In this document: one piece after another, positions 52,016 through 60,983 of the stretch
How the letters are laid out: each line of letters opens with the position of its first letter
Numbering within the stretch: position 1 is the first letter of the stretch
Source: Mycolicibacterium cosmeticum
GTDB lineage: Bacteria > Actinomycetota > Actinomycetes > Mycobacteriales > Mycobacteriaceae
DNA length: 64,000 nucleotides
NCBI RefSeq assembly: GCF_000613185.1
Contig: NZ_CCBB010000001.1
Span: 1,612,001-1,676,000, forward strand
Direction of reading: 5' to 3'
Translations under genes and position numbers: made by a program
The notes under the pieces: model-generated
Databases searched by the model: none
The model's input: only the letters and a program-made list of their open reading frames with translations
What the model was told of the DNA's origin: nothing

Positions 52016-52843
52016 TTACACGCGCGTGAACTCTCGTAACTCTGGTTCCTCGGCGAGCCCCCACCCGGCGATCCGGTCGGCGACCACGGCGCGCGATGCG
52101 GCCTCGTCGAAGATGCCGGCGCCGGCGACGGTGGCGATCTTGTCGGCGTAGGCGTCGATATCGCCGCCGACGACGCCGAGCTCGCGGGCGCGGGCCGCGA
52201 TGGCCGCGATGGTCTCGTCACGCTTGGTTTCCAGGCAGTGCGCGACCAGGTTGGCGAAGAACACCTCGTGCCGCTCCTCGTCGGTGGCGATCTTGCCGAT
52301 CAGCCCCTTGAGGATGGGCTCGTCGATCTGGGCTTCCAGGTTGCGGCAGAACACCGCGTGCTGGCGTTCGAAGAACGCCATGAAGACCAGGGTCTCGATC
52401 TGGCTGAGGCGATCGGCGCGGTAGCCCTTCATGACGTGTTCGACGCGGACGTCCTCGTTGGCCGTCGGGTCGATCTCCCGGGTCACCACCAGGTAGTTGC
52501 GCAGCGCGATGGCGTGCAGGTGCTCCTCGGCGGTCCAGCGGCCCAACCAGCGGCCCCACTTATCCTCCAGGATGAAGTGTTCGACCAGTTCACGGTGGTA
52601 GCCGGCCAGGTTGTCCTTGGTGATGAGCAGGATCTCGCAGGCGTCGGTCACCGGCTTGGGCAGGGTGACCTGGGACGGATCCCAGTCCTTGCCGCCGAGG
52701 AACGCGAAGTTCTCGCCCTGGTCGAACGGAACGTAGTCGTGGCCGTACCACAACTGTTCCGTCGCGAGATGGCGAGACAGGTTCTCCTCGACGACCGGCT
52801 CGAGTTCGAGGGTCAGCGCATTGGGAACAGGTTTCTGTGCCAT
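52016..52843 (-). CDS. desA2: Acyl-ACP desaturase family protein DesA2
   Basis: A 275-residue protein, the same length as M. tuberculosis DesA2. Ferritin-like metal motifs are EEHLHAIALRNYL (ExxH) and DEERHEVFF (ExxH), with ELVEHFILEDKWGRW between helices. DesA2 is needed for mycolic acid synthesis in mycobacteria. ATG 52843 is chosen because TACAGT lies 6 nt upstream. The position next to glyA matches M. tuberculosis. Confidence 0.92.
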   Translation of the reverse strand: MAQKPVPNALTLELEPVVEENLSRHLATEQLWYGHDYVPFDQGENFAFLGGKDWDPSQVTLPKPVTDACEILLITKDNLAGYHRELVEHFILEDKWGRWLGRWTAEEHLHAIALRNYLVVTREIDPTANEDVRVEHVMKGYRADRLSQIETLVFMAFFERQHAVFCRNLEAQIDEPILKGLIGKIATDEERHEVFFANLVAHCLETKRDETIAAIAARARELGVVGGDIDAYADKIATVAGAGIFDEAASRAVVADRIAGWGLAEEPELREFTRV

Positions 52844-52849
52844 GCAGTA

Positions 52850-52855
52850 ACTGTA
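52850..52855 (-). promoter_or_regulatory. -10 box (TACAGT) of desA2, leaderless
   Basis: TACAGT followed by 6 nt and the ATG start. Confidence 0.55.
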
Positions 52856-52897
52856 ACCCTCATACACATGTTCTTGAAAATCGACGCGCCCCGCGCG

Positions 52898-54352
52898 TCA
52901 GAGCGTCAGCCCCGGGTACAGCGGGTTGGCCGCCAGCAGCTCCGCCGACGCGGCGTGCACCCGGTCGGCGGTGCCGTCGGCCAGCGTGTACTTGGCCTTG
53001 GAGCTGCCTTCCGGCTGGGTGTTCTTCAGCACCTCGACCACCAGCTCGGCCACCCGGTCGAAGTCGGCGGCGCCGAACCCGCGGGTGGTCAGCGCGGGCG
53101 TGCCGAACCGGATGCCGCTGGTGTACCAGGCCCCGTTGGGATCGTTGGGGATGGCGTTGCGGTTGGTGACGACCCCGGCGTCCAGCAGCGCCGACTCGGC
53201 CTGCCGGCCGGTCAGCCCGAACGAGGTGACGTCCAGCAGCACCAGGTGGTTGTCGGTGCCGCCGGTGACCAGGCGGGCGCCGCGCTTGAGGAAACCGTCG
53301 GCCAGCGCCTTGGCGTTGTCGGCGATGGCTTGTGCGTAGTCGCGGAAGGCGGGCTGGCGCGCCTCGGCCAGTGCCACCGCCTTGGCCGCCATCACATGCG
53401 AGAGCGGACCGCCCAGCACCATCGGGCAGCCCTTGTCGACGGCCGGCGCGTACTCCTCGGTGGCCAGCACCAGGCCGCCGCGCGGGCCGCGCAACGACTT
53501 GTGCGTCGTGGTGGTGGTGACGTGCGCGTGCGGCACCGGATCCTCGTCACCGGTGAACACCTTCCCGGCGACCAGGCCGGCGAAGTGCGCCATGTCGACC
53601 ATCAGGGTGGCGCCCACCTCGTCGGCGATCTCGCGCATCTTGGCGAAGTTGATCCGGCGCGGGTAGGCCGAGTAGCCCGCCACCAGGATCAGCGGCTTGA
53701 ACTCGCGGGCGGCGGCGGCGACGGCGTCGTAGTCGATCAGCCCGGTCTGGGCGTCGGTGCCGTAGCTGCGCTGGTGGAACATCTTGCCCGAGATGTTGGG
53801 CCGGAAGCCGTGCGTCAGATGGCCGCCGGTGTCCAGCGACATGCCCAGCAGGCGCTGGTTGCCCAGCTTGTTGCGCAAGGTCTCCCAGTCCTGCTCGGAC
53901 AGGTCGTTGACGTGCTTGGCGCCCAGGGCCGCGAGCTCCGGGGCCTCCACGCGGGTGGCCAGGATGGCCCAGAACGCGACCAGGTTGGCGTCGATACCGG
54001 AGTGCGGCTGGGCGTAGGCGTAGGGGGCGCCGAACAGTTCGCGGGCGTGCTCGGCGGCCAGCGCCTCCACGGTGTCGACGTTCTGGCAGGCCGCGTAGAA
54101 GCGGTGGCCGATGGTGCCCTCGGCGTACTTGTCGGAGAACCAGGTGCCCATGGTCAGCAGCACCGCCGGGGACGCGTAGTTCTCGCTGGCGATCAGCTTC
54201 AGCGAATCCCGTTGATCGGCAAGCTCTTTGCGGGTGGCCGCGGCCACCCGCGGTTCGACCTGCTCGATGACCTGCAGGGCGGCCTGGTAGGCCTCGCTGG
54301 CGGTGGCGGCGTAGTCCGCACCCAGGGCACTGACGGTCGAGTCTGCAGTCAT
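52898..54352 (-). CDS. glyA: Serine hydroxymethyltransferase (long form)
   Basis: A 484-residue SHMT. The PLP lysine is in [15 protein letters not shown], and [26 protein letters not shown] and the [15 protein letters not shown] end are diagnostic. It interconverts serine and glycine with folate one-carbon units. It is about 60 residues longer than the common bacterial enzyme; the extra part lies at about residues 128-190 ([17 protein letters not shown]...). The family contains such long actinobacterial forms. Confidence 0.94.
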   Translation of the reverse strand: MTADSTVSALGADYAATASEAYQAALQVIEQVEPRVAAATRKELADQRDSLKLIASENYASPAVLLTMGTWFSDKYAEGTIGHRFYAACQNVDTVEALAAEHARELFGAPYAYAQPHSGIDANLVAFWAILATRVEAPELAALGAKHVNDLSEQDWETLRNKLGNQRLLGMSLDTGGHLTHGFRPNISGKMFHQRSYGTDAQTGLIDYDAVAAAAREFKPLILVAGYSAYPRRINFAKMREIADEVGATLMVDMAHFAGLVAGKVFTGDEDPVPHAHVTTTTTHKSLRGPRGGLVLATEEYAPAVDKGCPMVLGGPLSHVMAAKAVALAEARQPAFRDYAQAIADNAKALADGFLKRGARLVTGGTDNHLVLLDVTSFGLTGRQAESALLDAGVVTNRNAIPNDPNGAWYTSGIRFGTPALTTRGFGAADFDRVAELVVEVLKNTQPEGSSKAKYTLADGTADRVHAASAELLAANPLYPGLTL

Positions 54353-54359
54353 GACCTAC

Positions 54360-54365
54360 AGCCTA
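54360..54365 (-). promoter_or_regulatory. -10 box (TAGGCT) of glyA, leaderless
   Basis: TAGGCT followed by 7 nt and the ATG start. Confidence 0.6.
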
Positions 54366-54396
54366 TCGCCCGCCGACGACGCCGTTTACCAGGTGA

Positions 54397-55608
54397 TCAG
54401 ACCACCCGCAGCGCCGAGGGGATCAGCGGCTCGTCGAGCAGCCGCCCGAACCGTTCGGTGAGCGACACCTCGGCCGGGCGGGCGTCCAGCCAGCCCCGCA
54501 GCAGCCGGTAGCCCTCGACATAGGTGCTGGTGTAGGCGCGCCACAGCGGCGAGGACAGGAACTTCAGCATCTGCCGGGCCCGGCTCTCCGAGGTCAGCAG
54601 CCAGGTGGACAGGTAGGACACCACCTCGTCGACGTCGCGGTGTTCGTCGTGCAGCATGAGCGCCGCGTCCTGCCGGACGTCGGCCAGCGCGGCCGACGCC
54701 TCGGCCACCGCCACGGCCCGCTCCCCGTCGAAGCGCAGGCCGAGGTCGGCGTAGATCTCTTGTGCCCACTGACCCCAATGGGAGCCCTGTACCGCGTACA
54801 GGGCCAGATCGGCCAGCCCCTCGGCCATCAGGCACTGCGGGGTGTTGACCAGGAAGATGGTCTGCTCAGCCTGGCCCTGGCCCTCGACCAGCCCGGCCTC
54901 TTTGCGGCAGTGCTCGGTGTGATGGCCGGGATAGGACTCGTGGGCCACCAGCCGCGGCAGATTCGACATCTGCTGCTTGAGGTCGGCGTTGACCGCGACG
55001 GTGGACTTGTAGTCGCCCAGGTAGTAGTTGAACCCCGACCACGGCTTGTCGGTGACCACCTCGTAGGTGATGGTCTCGCGCTCCGGCAGCGGGAAGGTGG
55101 CCCGGACCCGGTCTCGCAGCGCCGACGAGAAGGCGTGGATGGCCTCCTCCAGGCGCTGCGGCGGGATCTCCTCGGCGCTGCGGTAGGCCTGCATCCGCTC
55201 GGCCAACGAGCCGGTGCCGCCGACGACCTCGTCGAGCTTGCGGTGTGCGTCGCGGTAGCGCTGCGGGTCGCCCTTGGTGATGTCGACGTCGAAGTACTCG
55301 CGCACCTCCTCGACGAACCCGACCTGTTCGCCGGCGAACTTGCGACCCGCACAGGCCAACGCCTTCAGGTGCGCCGAGAGATAGTCCGCGCGTGCCGGTT
55401 CCAGACCACTGCCCGGCACCTGCGCCAGCAGTCGCTGCGCCTGACGGGTCAGGTCGGCGGGATCCGGTGCCGGTTCGGCGGCCACCTGGCGGCGCAGCTG
55501 CGGGTCACCGGTGAAGGAGTCGACGTAGCCCTCCTCCAGGCGGTCGAAGCGCAGACCGAGAAGCAGATAGTCGCGAATCAGGGACTCTGAATCCGTACCG
55601 GCGTCCAT
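54397..55608 (-). CDS. DUF885 family metallopeptidase-like protein
   Basis: A 403-residue protein. The zinc-site motif is [11 protein letters not shown] (H-E-S-x-P-G-H-H) near residue 220, with downstream AEGLADLAL supplying a likely third ligand Glu. No signal peptide is present, unlike many DUF885 members. ATG 55608 is supported by a TACGGT box 7 nt upstream. A peptidase role is expected from the family. It is divergent from coaA, with 30 bp between starts. Confidence 0.85.
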   Translation of the reverse strand: MDAGTDSESLIRDYLLLGLRFDRLEEGYVDSFTGDPQLRRQVAAEPAPDPADLTRQAQRLLAQVPGSGLEPARADYLSAHLKALACAGRKFAGEQVGFVEEVREYFDVDITKGDPQRYRDAHRKLDEVVGGTGSLAERMQAYRSAEEIPPQRLEEAIHAFSSALRDRVRATFPLPERETITYEVVTDKPWSGFNYYLGDYKSTVAVNADLKQQMSNLPRLVAHESYPGHHTEHCRKEAGLVEGQGQAEQTIFLVNTPQCLMAEGLADLALYAVQGSHWGQWAQEIYADLGLRFDGERAVAVAEASAALADVRQDAALMLHDEHRDVDEVVSYLSTWLLTSESRARQMLKFLSSPLWRAYTSTYVEGYRLLRGWLDARPAEVSLTERFGRLLDEPLIPSALRVV

Positions 55609-55615
55609 GCCCACA

Positions 55616-55621
55616 ACCGTA
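55616..55621 (-). promoter_or_regulatory. -10 box (TACGGT) of the DUF885 gene, leaderless
   Basis: TACGGT followed by 7 nt and the ATG start, inside the 30-bp divergent gap with coaA. Confidence 0.5.
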
Positions 55622-55638
55622 GATGCAAGACTGACCGC

Positions 55639-56571
55639 ATGCCGCGGCCGAGTGAGCCGAGCCCATATGTGGAGTTCGACAGAGCGCAGTGGCGCGCGCT
55701 GCGCATGGCGACCCCGTTGAAACTGTCCGAGGCCGAACTGCGCGGGTTGCGCGGCCTGGGTGAGCAGATCGACCTGCTGGAGGTCGAAGAGGTCTACCTG
55801 CCGCTGGCCCGGTTGATCCACCTGCAGGTGGCCGCCCATCAGCGGTTGTTCGCCGCCACCTCCGAGTTCCTGGGCGAGCAGACACCCGATACCCCGGTGC
55901 CGTTCATCATCGGGGTGGCGGGCAGTGTGGCGGTGGGCAAGTCGACCACCGCCCGGGTGCTCAAGGCGCTGCTGGCCCGGTGGGAACACCACCCCCGCGT
56001 GGACCTGGTGACCACCGACGGGTTCCTCTACCCCAATGCCGAGCTGGGCCGGCGGAACATCATGCACCGCAAGGGCTTTCCGGAGAGCTACGACCGCAGG
56101 GCGCTGATGCGCTTTGTCACGGCGGTCAAGTCCGGCGCCGAAGCCGTTTCCGCGCCGGTGTATTCGCATCTGCTGTACGACATCGTGCCCGGTGAACACC
56201 AGATCATCCGCCAGCCCGACATCCTCATCCTGGAGGGTCTCAACGTGCTGCAGACCGGGCCGGCGCTGATGGTCTCGGACCTGTTCGACTTCTCGCTGTA
56301 CGTCGACGCCCGCATCGAGGACATCGAGCAGTGGTACATCTCGCGGTTCCTGTCGATGCGGGCCGGTGCCTTCGCCGACCCGGCGTCACACTTCCACCAC
56401 TACTCCACGCTGACCGACGATCAGGCGATCTTCGCCGCCCGCGACATCTGGCATTCGATCAACCGGCCCAACCTGATCGACAACATCCTGCCGACCCGGC
56501 CGCGCGCAACCCTGGTGTTGCGCAAGGATTCCGACCACTCCATCAACCGTTTGCGGCTGCGTAAGCTCTGA
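55639..56571 (+). CDS. coaA: Type I pantothenate kinase
   Basis: A 310-residue CoaA. It has the P-loop [35 protein letters not shown] and [11 protein letters not shown]. It catalyses the first step of CoA synthesis and is feedback-inhibited by CoA in this family. The ATG is 6 nt after an AAGACT box, which could be a weak leaderless promoter. The last 29 bases overlap the convergent membrane-protein gene. Confidence 0.95.
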   Translation: MPRPSEPSPYVEFDRAQWRALRMATPLKLSEAELRGLRGLGEQIDLLEVEEVYLPLARLIHLQVAAHQRLFAATSEFLGEQTPDTPVPFIIGVAGSVAVGKSTTARVLKALLARWEHHPRVDLVTTDGFLYPNAELGRRNIMHRKGFPESYDRRALMRFVTAVKSGAEAVSAPVYSHLLYDIVPGEHQIIRQPDILILEGLNVLQTGPALMVSDLFDFSLYVDARIEDIEQWYISRFLSMRAGAFADPASHFHHYSTLTDDQAIFAARDIWHSINRPNLIDNILPTRPRATLVLRKDSDHSINRLRLRKL

Positions 56572-56950
56572 GCCCGGCGTACTGCACGCCGCCGATCACC
56601 GCGGTGTACAGCGCACCGCCCAGCAGCAGCGCCACGCCCCACCCGGTCAGCGGCCAGATCCCGGCCACCTCGGCGGCGACGAAGCCGACGGTGAACAAGG
56701 CGTTGGCGGTGATGGTGGCGATCGCGCCGGGGCGCACCCGTTCGCGGCCGGCCAGCCAGTACACCGTCGGGCCGTAGGCCAGGAAGAAGATCCCGAGCCC
56801 CAGTTCGACGCCGGTGGGCATGCCGGTCAGCGACGCCAACCAGCCCGGCGCGACGACGAACGGGATACCGGTGATCCCGACCAGCACGGCGTCCAGGCGC
56901 ATGGCGTAGCGCAGCAGTCCGCTGCCGGAACGGGTGGTGATTGCGGTCAT
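56543..56950 (-). CDS. Four-helix membrane protein (paralogue 1)
   Basis: A 135-residue protein with four membrane helices. It begins MTAITTRSG...[12 protein letters not shown] and resembles the next gene in length, helix spacing and N-terminus, so the two are tandem paralogues. AAAGGAC lies upstream of ATG 56950. No known family or function; its end overlaps coaA by 29 bp. Confidence 0.75.
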   Translation of the reverse strand: MTAITTRSGSGLLRYAMRLDAVLVGITGIPFVVAPGWLASLTGMPTGVELGLGIFFLAYGPTVYWLAGRERVRPGAIATITANALFTVGFVAAEVAGIWPLTGWGVALLLGGALYTAVIGGVQYAGLRAYAAANG

Positions 56951-57043
56951 CGAAACAGTCCTTTCGGTGGAGGTGACGAGGGACCGGTGCGGGGACATCA
57001 CCACAACCTCTATGGGGACGGCCCCGCACCGGGTGGGCGGGAG

Positions 57044-57454
57044 TCACGCCAGCCGGCGCACTCCGAGGTACTGCAACCACGCGCAGCCGAGCGTGGCGGC
57101 GACGACCGCCAGCGTGAGCGTGATACCCGCGGTGGTGAGTGGCAGGACGCCGGCGATCAGCACGGCGACCGTCGTGACCGCGATGAGCACATTGGCGGTG
57201 ACGACGCCGATCCCGATGCGCCGCAACGCCGGGGCGGCGGCGAGCAGATAGAGCACGGCGCCGTAGGTCACCAGGGCCGCCCCGATGATCCATTCGCCGG
57301 CCGCCGAGAGGCCGGACAGCCGGGACAGCGGATCGGCCGCCATCGCCACGAGCAGGCCGGTGCCCGCGCACACCGTGGCGTCGGCACGCATGACGAACCG
57401 CAGCAGGGAATCCGTACTGTCGGACAGCGGTGGTCGGGTCAGGATGGCGGTCAT
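57044..57454 (-). CDS. Four-helix membrane protein (paralogue 2)
   Basis: A 136-residue protein with four membrane helices, beginning MTAILTRPP...LLRFVMRADATV. ATG 57454 has GAGGAG upstream. The 93-bp gap to its paralogue carries a separate ribosome-binding site, so the pair may form a short operon, possibly with the DUF-type membrane gene upstream. Confidence 0.75.
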   Translation of the reverse strand: MTAILTRPPLSDSTDSLLRFVMRADATVCAGTGLLVAMAADPLSRLSGLSAAGEWIIGAALVTYGAVLYLLAAAPALRRIGIGVVTANVLIAVTTVAVLIAGVLPLTTAGITLTLAVVAATLGCAWLQYLGVRRLA

Positions 57455-57554
57455 GTCAGCTCCTCGTCGTTGAGGTGTGTCGGACATGCCCAACACTGCG
57501 GAAAAGCCGCTGCCAGGTCTGCACGCGTCGCTGCCAGACACTGCCAAGACCAGC

Positions 57555-58913
57555 TCAGCCGGTGTTGACCGCCTGTCCGGCGCGCAGGTCCGCCGCGATC
57601 ACCCGGGCTGCCGCGTTCTGCCAGTTGTGCAGCGAGCGCTGCGGCACCTCGGTGGCCAGCCACTGCCAGGCCCGCCGGGCGACGGGATCGAGCCCGGCGG
57701 CGGTGGCGTTCTGGGCGTAGGCCCGCACCCCCGCGACGTACGGGAAGTACAGCGCGTTGTAGTGCCGCCACTGCTCACTGGTGCCGAAGTCGCCGCCGTC
57801 GCGTGGCTTGAGCGCGGCGATGCGGTCGGCCAGCAGCGCCTTGAGTTCGTTGGCCCGTTCCAGCGGCTGATCCGGCGCGCCCCGAGATGCGAGCCGGGCG
57901 TCGATGACCGGTAGCGCGGTCAGCGGGCTGGCCACCAACTTGGACAGGTCACCGTAGTGGCCGAGGGCACGCCGGGTCAGCCGGGCGAACGTCTCGTCGT
58001 CGATCTGGTCCAGCGGGCTGTCCTTGCGCAGCGGCAGGGCGGCCTCGGTGCGGCGCAACGCGGCGCGATCGGCGCGCAGCACCGGAGAGCGGGAGAACGT
58101 CACCCGGTCCAACAGCCCGGCCAGCGGATCGGCGAGCACGTTGATGGTGACGGCCACCGCGATGCTGGTGAACAGCAACACCGTCAACGGCAGTTCCGCG
58201 GACGGGCCCGTCACCGCCAGCCCGATCAGCACCTGTGCACCGAACAACAGCGCCACCACCGCCGTCGCCGCGAACGACCGAAGCATGTCGGCGCGTAACG
58301 CCTGCCCCTCGTCGAACGCGTCCGACAGCGCGACGGCGATGCCCAGCAGCGCCACGTCGAACCCGGTGGAGGCCAAGGCAAGCCAACTCGGCACGAGCTC
58401 CAGCGGGATCACCAGGATGGCGTTGCCGAGTGCGAAGAACAGGGTGGCCACCAGCACGAAACGCCGCACCGGCGTCGGCTGGGCGGGGCGCAGCGTCGTC
58501 GCGGCCATCGCCCCGAGCGCCGATACCGACACCGCGCCGAACATCAGCCAGTGCCCGGCGCGCAGCGGCCCCGCCACGCTGCCGGCCAGCGCCGCGCCGG
58601 TGAACCCCACCGCGGCCACCACGGCGATCGCGGCGGACTCCCGGACCCGGCGGGGTGGGTTGTCCTGGGGCCGGGCCAGTTCCAGCAGCACCGCGAACCA
58701 GAACACGCCGGGCAGCACCACCAGATAGACCTCGACCCGCCCGAGTGCGGTGGAATCTGTGGTCACCCGCACCGCGTCGAGGGCGACGACGACCGCGAAG
58801 CTCGTCAGCCCCGCCGCGGCCAACGCCAGCACGGGCTTACGCGGATTGCGCGCGAGCAGGTACAACCCGAGCCACCAGCTGAGTGCGAAGACGACCGCCG
58901 ACAGCCCGGCCAT
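57555..58913 (-). CDS. Multi-pass membrane protein of unknown function
   Basis: A 452-residue protein. The N-terminal 270 residues contain about eight membrane helices; the C-terminal 170 residues are soluble and helical (RRTEAALPLRKDSPLDQID, EQWRHYNALYFPYVAGVRAY, WLATEVPQRSLHNWQN). It starts six bases after the stop of the isoprenyl synthase gene, so the two are probably co-transcribed. The soluble tail suggests a regulatory or sensory role, but no family was recognised. Confidence 0.7.
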   Translation of the reverse strand: MAGLSAVVFALSWWLGLYLLARNPRKPVLALAAAGLTSFAVVVALDAVRVTTDSTALGRVEVYLVVLPGVFWFAVLLELARPQDNPPRRVRESAAIAVVAAVGFTGAALAGSVAGPLRAGHWLMFGAVSVSALGAMAATTLRPAQPTPVRRFVLVATLFFALGNAILVIPLELVPSWLALASTGFDVALLGIAVALSDAFDEGQALRADMLRSFAATAVVALLFGAQVLIGLAVTGPSAELPLTVLLFTSIAVAVTINVLADPLAGLLDRVTFSRSPVLRADRAALRRTEAALPLRKDSPLDQIDDETFARLTRRALGHYGDLSKLVASPLTALPVIDARLASRGAPDQPLERANELKALLADRIAALKPRDGGDFGTSEQWRHYNALYFPYVAGVRAYAQNATAAGLDPVARRAWQWLATEVPQRSLHNWQNAAARVIAADLRAGQAVNTG

Positions 58914-58918
58914 GATGG

Positions 58919-59722
58919 TTACAGGCCGTGGCGCCGGTGGCGCCTGGTGTAGTCGCGCAGCGCCCGCAGGAAGTCGACCCGGCGGAACGCCGGCCAGTGC
59001 GCCTCGGTGAACCACATCTCCGAATATGCGCTCTGCCACAACAGGAATCCGGAGAGGCGTTGCTCACCCGAGGTGCGGATCACCAGGTCCGGGTCGGGCT
59101 GTCCGGACGTGTACAGGTTCTCCGAGATGGCATCGACGGTGACCGATTCGATGAGCTGCTCGGCGGTCGCCCCGTTTGCCACTTCCTTGGCCAGCAGGGC
59201 GCGCACCGCGTCGACGATCTCCTGCCGGCCGCCGTACCCCACCGCCACGTTGACGTGCAGCGAGCCGGGGCCGGCATTCGCCGTTCTCACGGTGCCCTCG
59301 ACGGCCTCCCGCAGCCGCCGGGCCGGCTCCTCACCGAGCAGCTCCAGGTCACCGACGGTGCGCACGCTCCAGCGGTTGGCCGGGTCGCAGATCTCCTCGA
59401 CGACGTCGGTGATGATCTCGATGAGCGAGGACAGCTCCTCGGGATCGCGGCCCAGGTTCTCCGTCGACAGCAGGTACACCGTGGTGAGCTCGATCCCGGC
59501 GGCCTGGCACCAGCGCAGCATCTCGGCGATCTTCGCCGCGCCCTTGCGGTAGCCGTAGCTGACATCGTCATACCCGGCATCGCGTGCCCAGCGGCGATTC
59601 CCGTCGCACAGCACCGCGATATGACGAGGGAGTTCGGATTTCGACCGCTGCAGTTCGTTGCGCAACCGCATCTCGTACAGCCGGTAGGCCGGCTCCTTGA
59701 GACGCGGGGGAATGATCTCCAC
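58919..59722 (-). CDS. Short-chain Z-isoprenyl diphosphate synthase (Rv1086-like)
   Basis: A 267-residue cis-prenyltransferase: [18 protein letters not shown] (diphosphate-binding), [12 protein letters not shown], and [27 protein letters not shown]. It is closest to Rv1086, the Z,E-farnesyl diphosphate synthase that feeds decaprenyl phosphate synthesis for cell-wall assembly. GTG 59722 ([17 protein letters not shown]) is chosen over an upstream ATG because TAGTCT lies 7 nt before it and the length then fits the family. Confidence 0.93.
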   Translation of the reverse strand: MEIIPPRLKEPAYRLYEMRLRNELQRSKSELPRHIAVLCDGNRRWARDAGYDDVSYGYRKGAAKIAEMLRWCQAAGIELTTVYLLSTENLGRDPEELSSLIEIITDVVEEICDPANRWSVRTVGDLELLGEEPARRLREAVEGTVRTANAGPGSLHVNVAVGYGGRQEIVDAVRALLAKEVANGATAEQLIESVTVDAISENLYTSGQPDPDLVIRTSGEQRLSGFLLWQSAYSEMWFTEAHWPAFRRVDFLRALRDYTRRHRRHGL

Positions 59723-59729
59723 GAAAATC

Positions 59730-59735
59730 AGACTA
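59730..59735 (-). promoter_or_regulatory. -10 box (TAGTCT) of the Z-isoprenyl synthase gene, leaderless
   Basis: TAGTCT followed by 7 nt and the GTG start. Confidence 0.6.
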
Positions 59736-59784
59736 CTGTGGCGACCAAGATCCCCCATGCCAGTCAGTGGAGGTGACAAGAGAC

Positions 59785-60543
59785 ATGACGACCCCGATCG
59801 ACACCACCAAGCCCTACCGCTCCGCGGCGCGCGTCGTGCCCGGCTACGACGAACCCGGAGACCTGCCCGCCGTCGTCGTCGACGGAGTGGCGCAGTTCCT
59901 CGGCAGGCCGCGGGCCCGGGGCTGGATCCACGTGTACTCCGCCGTGGTCGCGTTCATCGCGGGCGCGGCGCTGGTCTCGGTGTCCTGGTCGCTGCAGGGC
60001 ACCCGGGCCGGGCTGGCCACCCTGCTCTACACCTTCACCATCGTCGCGATGTTCGCCGTCAGCGGCACCTATCACCGGGTGACGTGGAAATCGGCGAACG
60101 CCCGCAAATGGATGAAGCGGGCCGACCACTCGATGATCTTCATCTTCATCGCGGGCAGCTACACCCCGTTCGCGCTGCTGGCCCTGCCGTCGGAAAAGGG
60201 CATGGTGCTGTTCTGGATCGTCTGGGGCGGTGCGATCGCCGGGGTGCTGCTGAAGTCGTTCTGGCCGTCGGCGCCGCGCTGGGTCGGGGTGCCGCTGTAC
60301 ATCCTGTTGGGCTGGGTGGCGGCGTGGTTCATCGGCCCGATCATGGACGGTGCCGGGGTCGCCGCCGTGGTGCTGCTGATCGTCGGCGGTGCGCTGTACA
60401 GCATCGGCGGGGTGCTCTACGGGCTCAAATGGCCCAACCCGTGGCCGACGACGTTCGGGCACCACGAGTTCTTCCACGCCTGCACCGCGGTCGCGGCCAT
60501 CTGCCACTACATCGCGATGTGGTTCGCCGTCTTCAGCGGGTAG
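59785..60543 (+). CDS. Hemolysin III/PAQR-family membrane protein
   Basis: A 252-residue protein with seven membrane helices of the YqfA/hemolysin III group. Conserved metal-site residues are visible in [27 protein letters not shown] and [19 protein letters not shown]. The position matches Rv1085c. PAQR relatives are membrane hydrolases or receptors; haemolytic activity is not implied. ATG 59785 is used, with AGGTGACAAGAG upstream. Confidence 0.9.
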   Translation: MTTPIDTTKPYRSAARVVPGYDEPGDLPAVVVDGVAQFLGRPRARGWIHVYSAVVAFIAGAALVSVSWSLQGTRAGLATLLYTFTIVAMFAVSGTYHRVTWKSANARKWMKRADHSMIFIFIAGSYTPFALLALPSEKGMVLFWIVWGGAIAGVLLKSFWPSAPRWVGVPLYILLGWVAAWFIGPIMDGAGVAAVVLLIVGGALYSIGGVLYGLKWPNPWPTTFGHHEFFHACTAVAAICHYIAMWFAVFSG

Positions 60544-60544
60544 C

Positions 60545-60593
60545 GATTTCGGCGCGCTCACCCGCGGTGAGCGCGGCAAAACGCGCCGAAATC
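60545..60593. terminator. Bidirectional hairpin between convergent genes
   Basis: Perfect 12-bp outer arms (60545-60556, 60582-60593) enclose a second small hairpin (CTCAC/GTGAG). It fills the gap between the hemolysin III gene and the isomerase-like gene, and may belong to a dispersed repeat family. Confidence 0.65.
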
Positions 60594-60595
60594 AC

Positions 60596-60970
60596 TCAGT
60601 CGTTGGTGACGTTGTCCGGGCCCCAGTAGGCCTTCATCGACGTGATCTTGGCGTCCGCGTCGAAGGTCATGACGCTGATGATCTCGATGCTCATCCCGGT
60701 GCCGTTGCCGAAATCCAACGACAGCCGCCAGTAGAAGGCGGCCTCGTGGCCGAGCGCGCGCAGGGTGTGGATCTCGGTCTTGCCCTTGACGTTCTCGATG
60801 TTGGCGTAGAAGCCGCGGATGGCCTGCCGGCCGATGTGCACCTCGCCGCCGACCGGGTCCTCGACGGTGGCGTCGGAGGCGTACAGCTCGGCGACCTCGT
60901 CGGCCGCGCCGCCGGCGACCAGCTCGAGGTAGCGGTGGACGGTGGCGGTGATCTGCTCGGGACTGGGCAT
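60596..60970 (-). CDS. Ketosteroid isomerase-like (NTF2-fold) protein
   Basis: A 124-residue NTF2-fold protein. YASDATVEDPVGGEVHIGRQAIRGFYAN matches the start of steroid delta-5-3-ketoisomerases (split here for clarity: YASDATVEDPVGG, then HIGRQAIRGFYAN), including the Asp expected as catalytic base. ATG 60970 has TAGCGT 7 nt upstream. It follows the thioredoxin-domain gene on the same strand. It would act on 3-keto-steroids, in keeping with other sterol genes in the window, but many members of this fold have other substrates. Confidence 0.7.
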   Translation of the reverse strand: MPSPEQITATVHRYLELVAGGAADEVAELYASDATVEDPVGGEVHIGRQAIRGFYANIENVKGKTEIHTLRALGHEAAFYWRLSLDFGNGTGMSIEIISVMTFDADAKITSMKAYWGPDNVTND

Positions 60971-60977
60971 GGGCCGC

Positions 60978-60983
60978 ACGCTA
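60978..60983 (-). promoter_or_regulatory. -10 box (TAGCGT) of the isomerase-like gene, leaderless
   Basis: TAGCGT followed by 7 nt and the ATG start; its TAG is also the stop codon of the upstream thioredoxin-domain gene. Confidence 0.5.
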
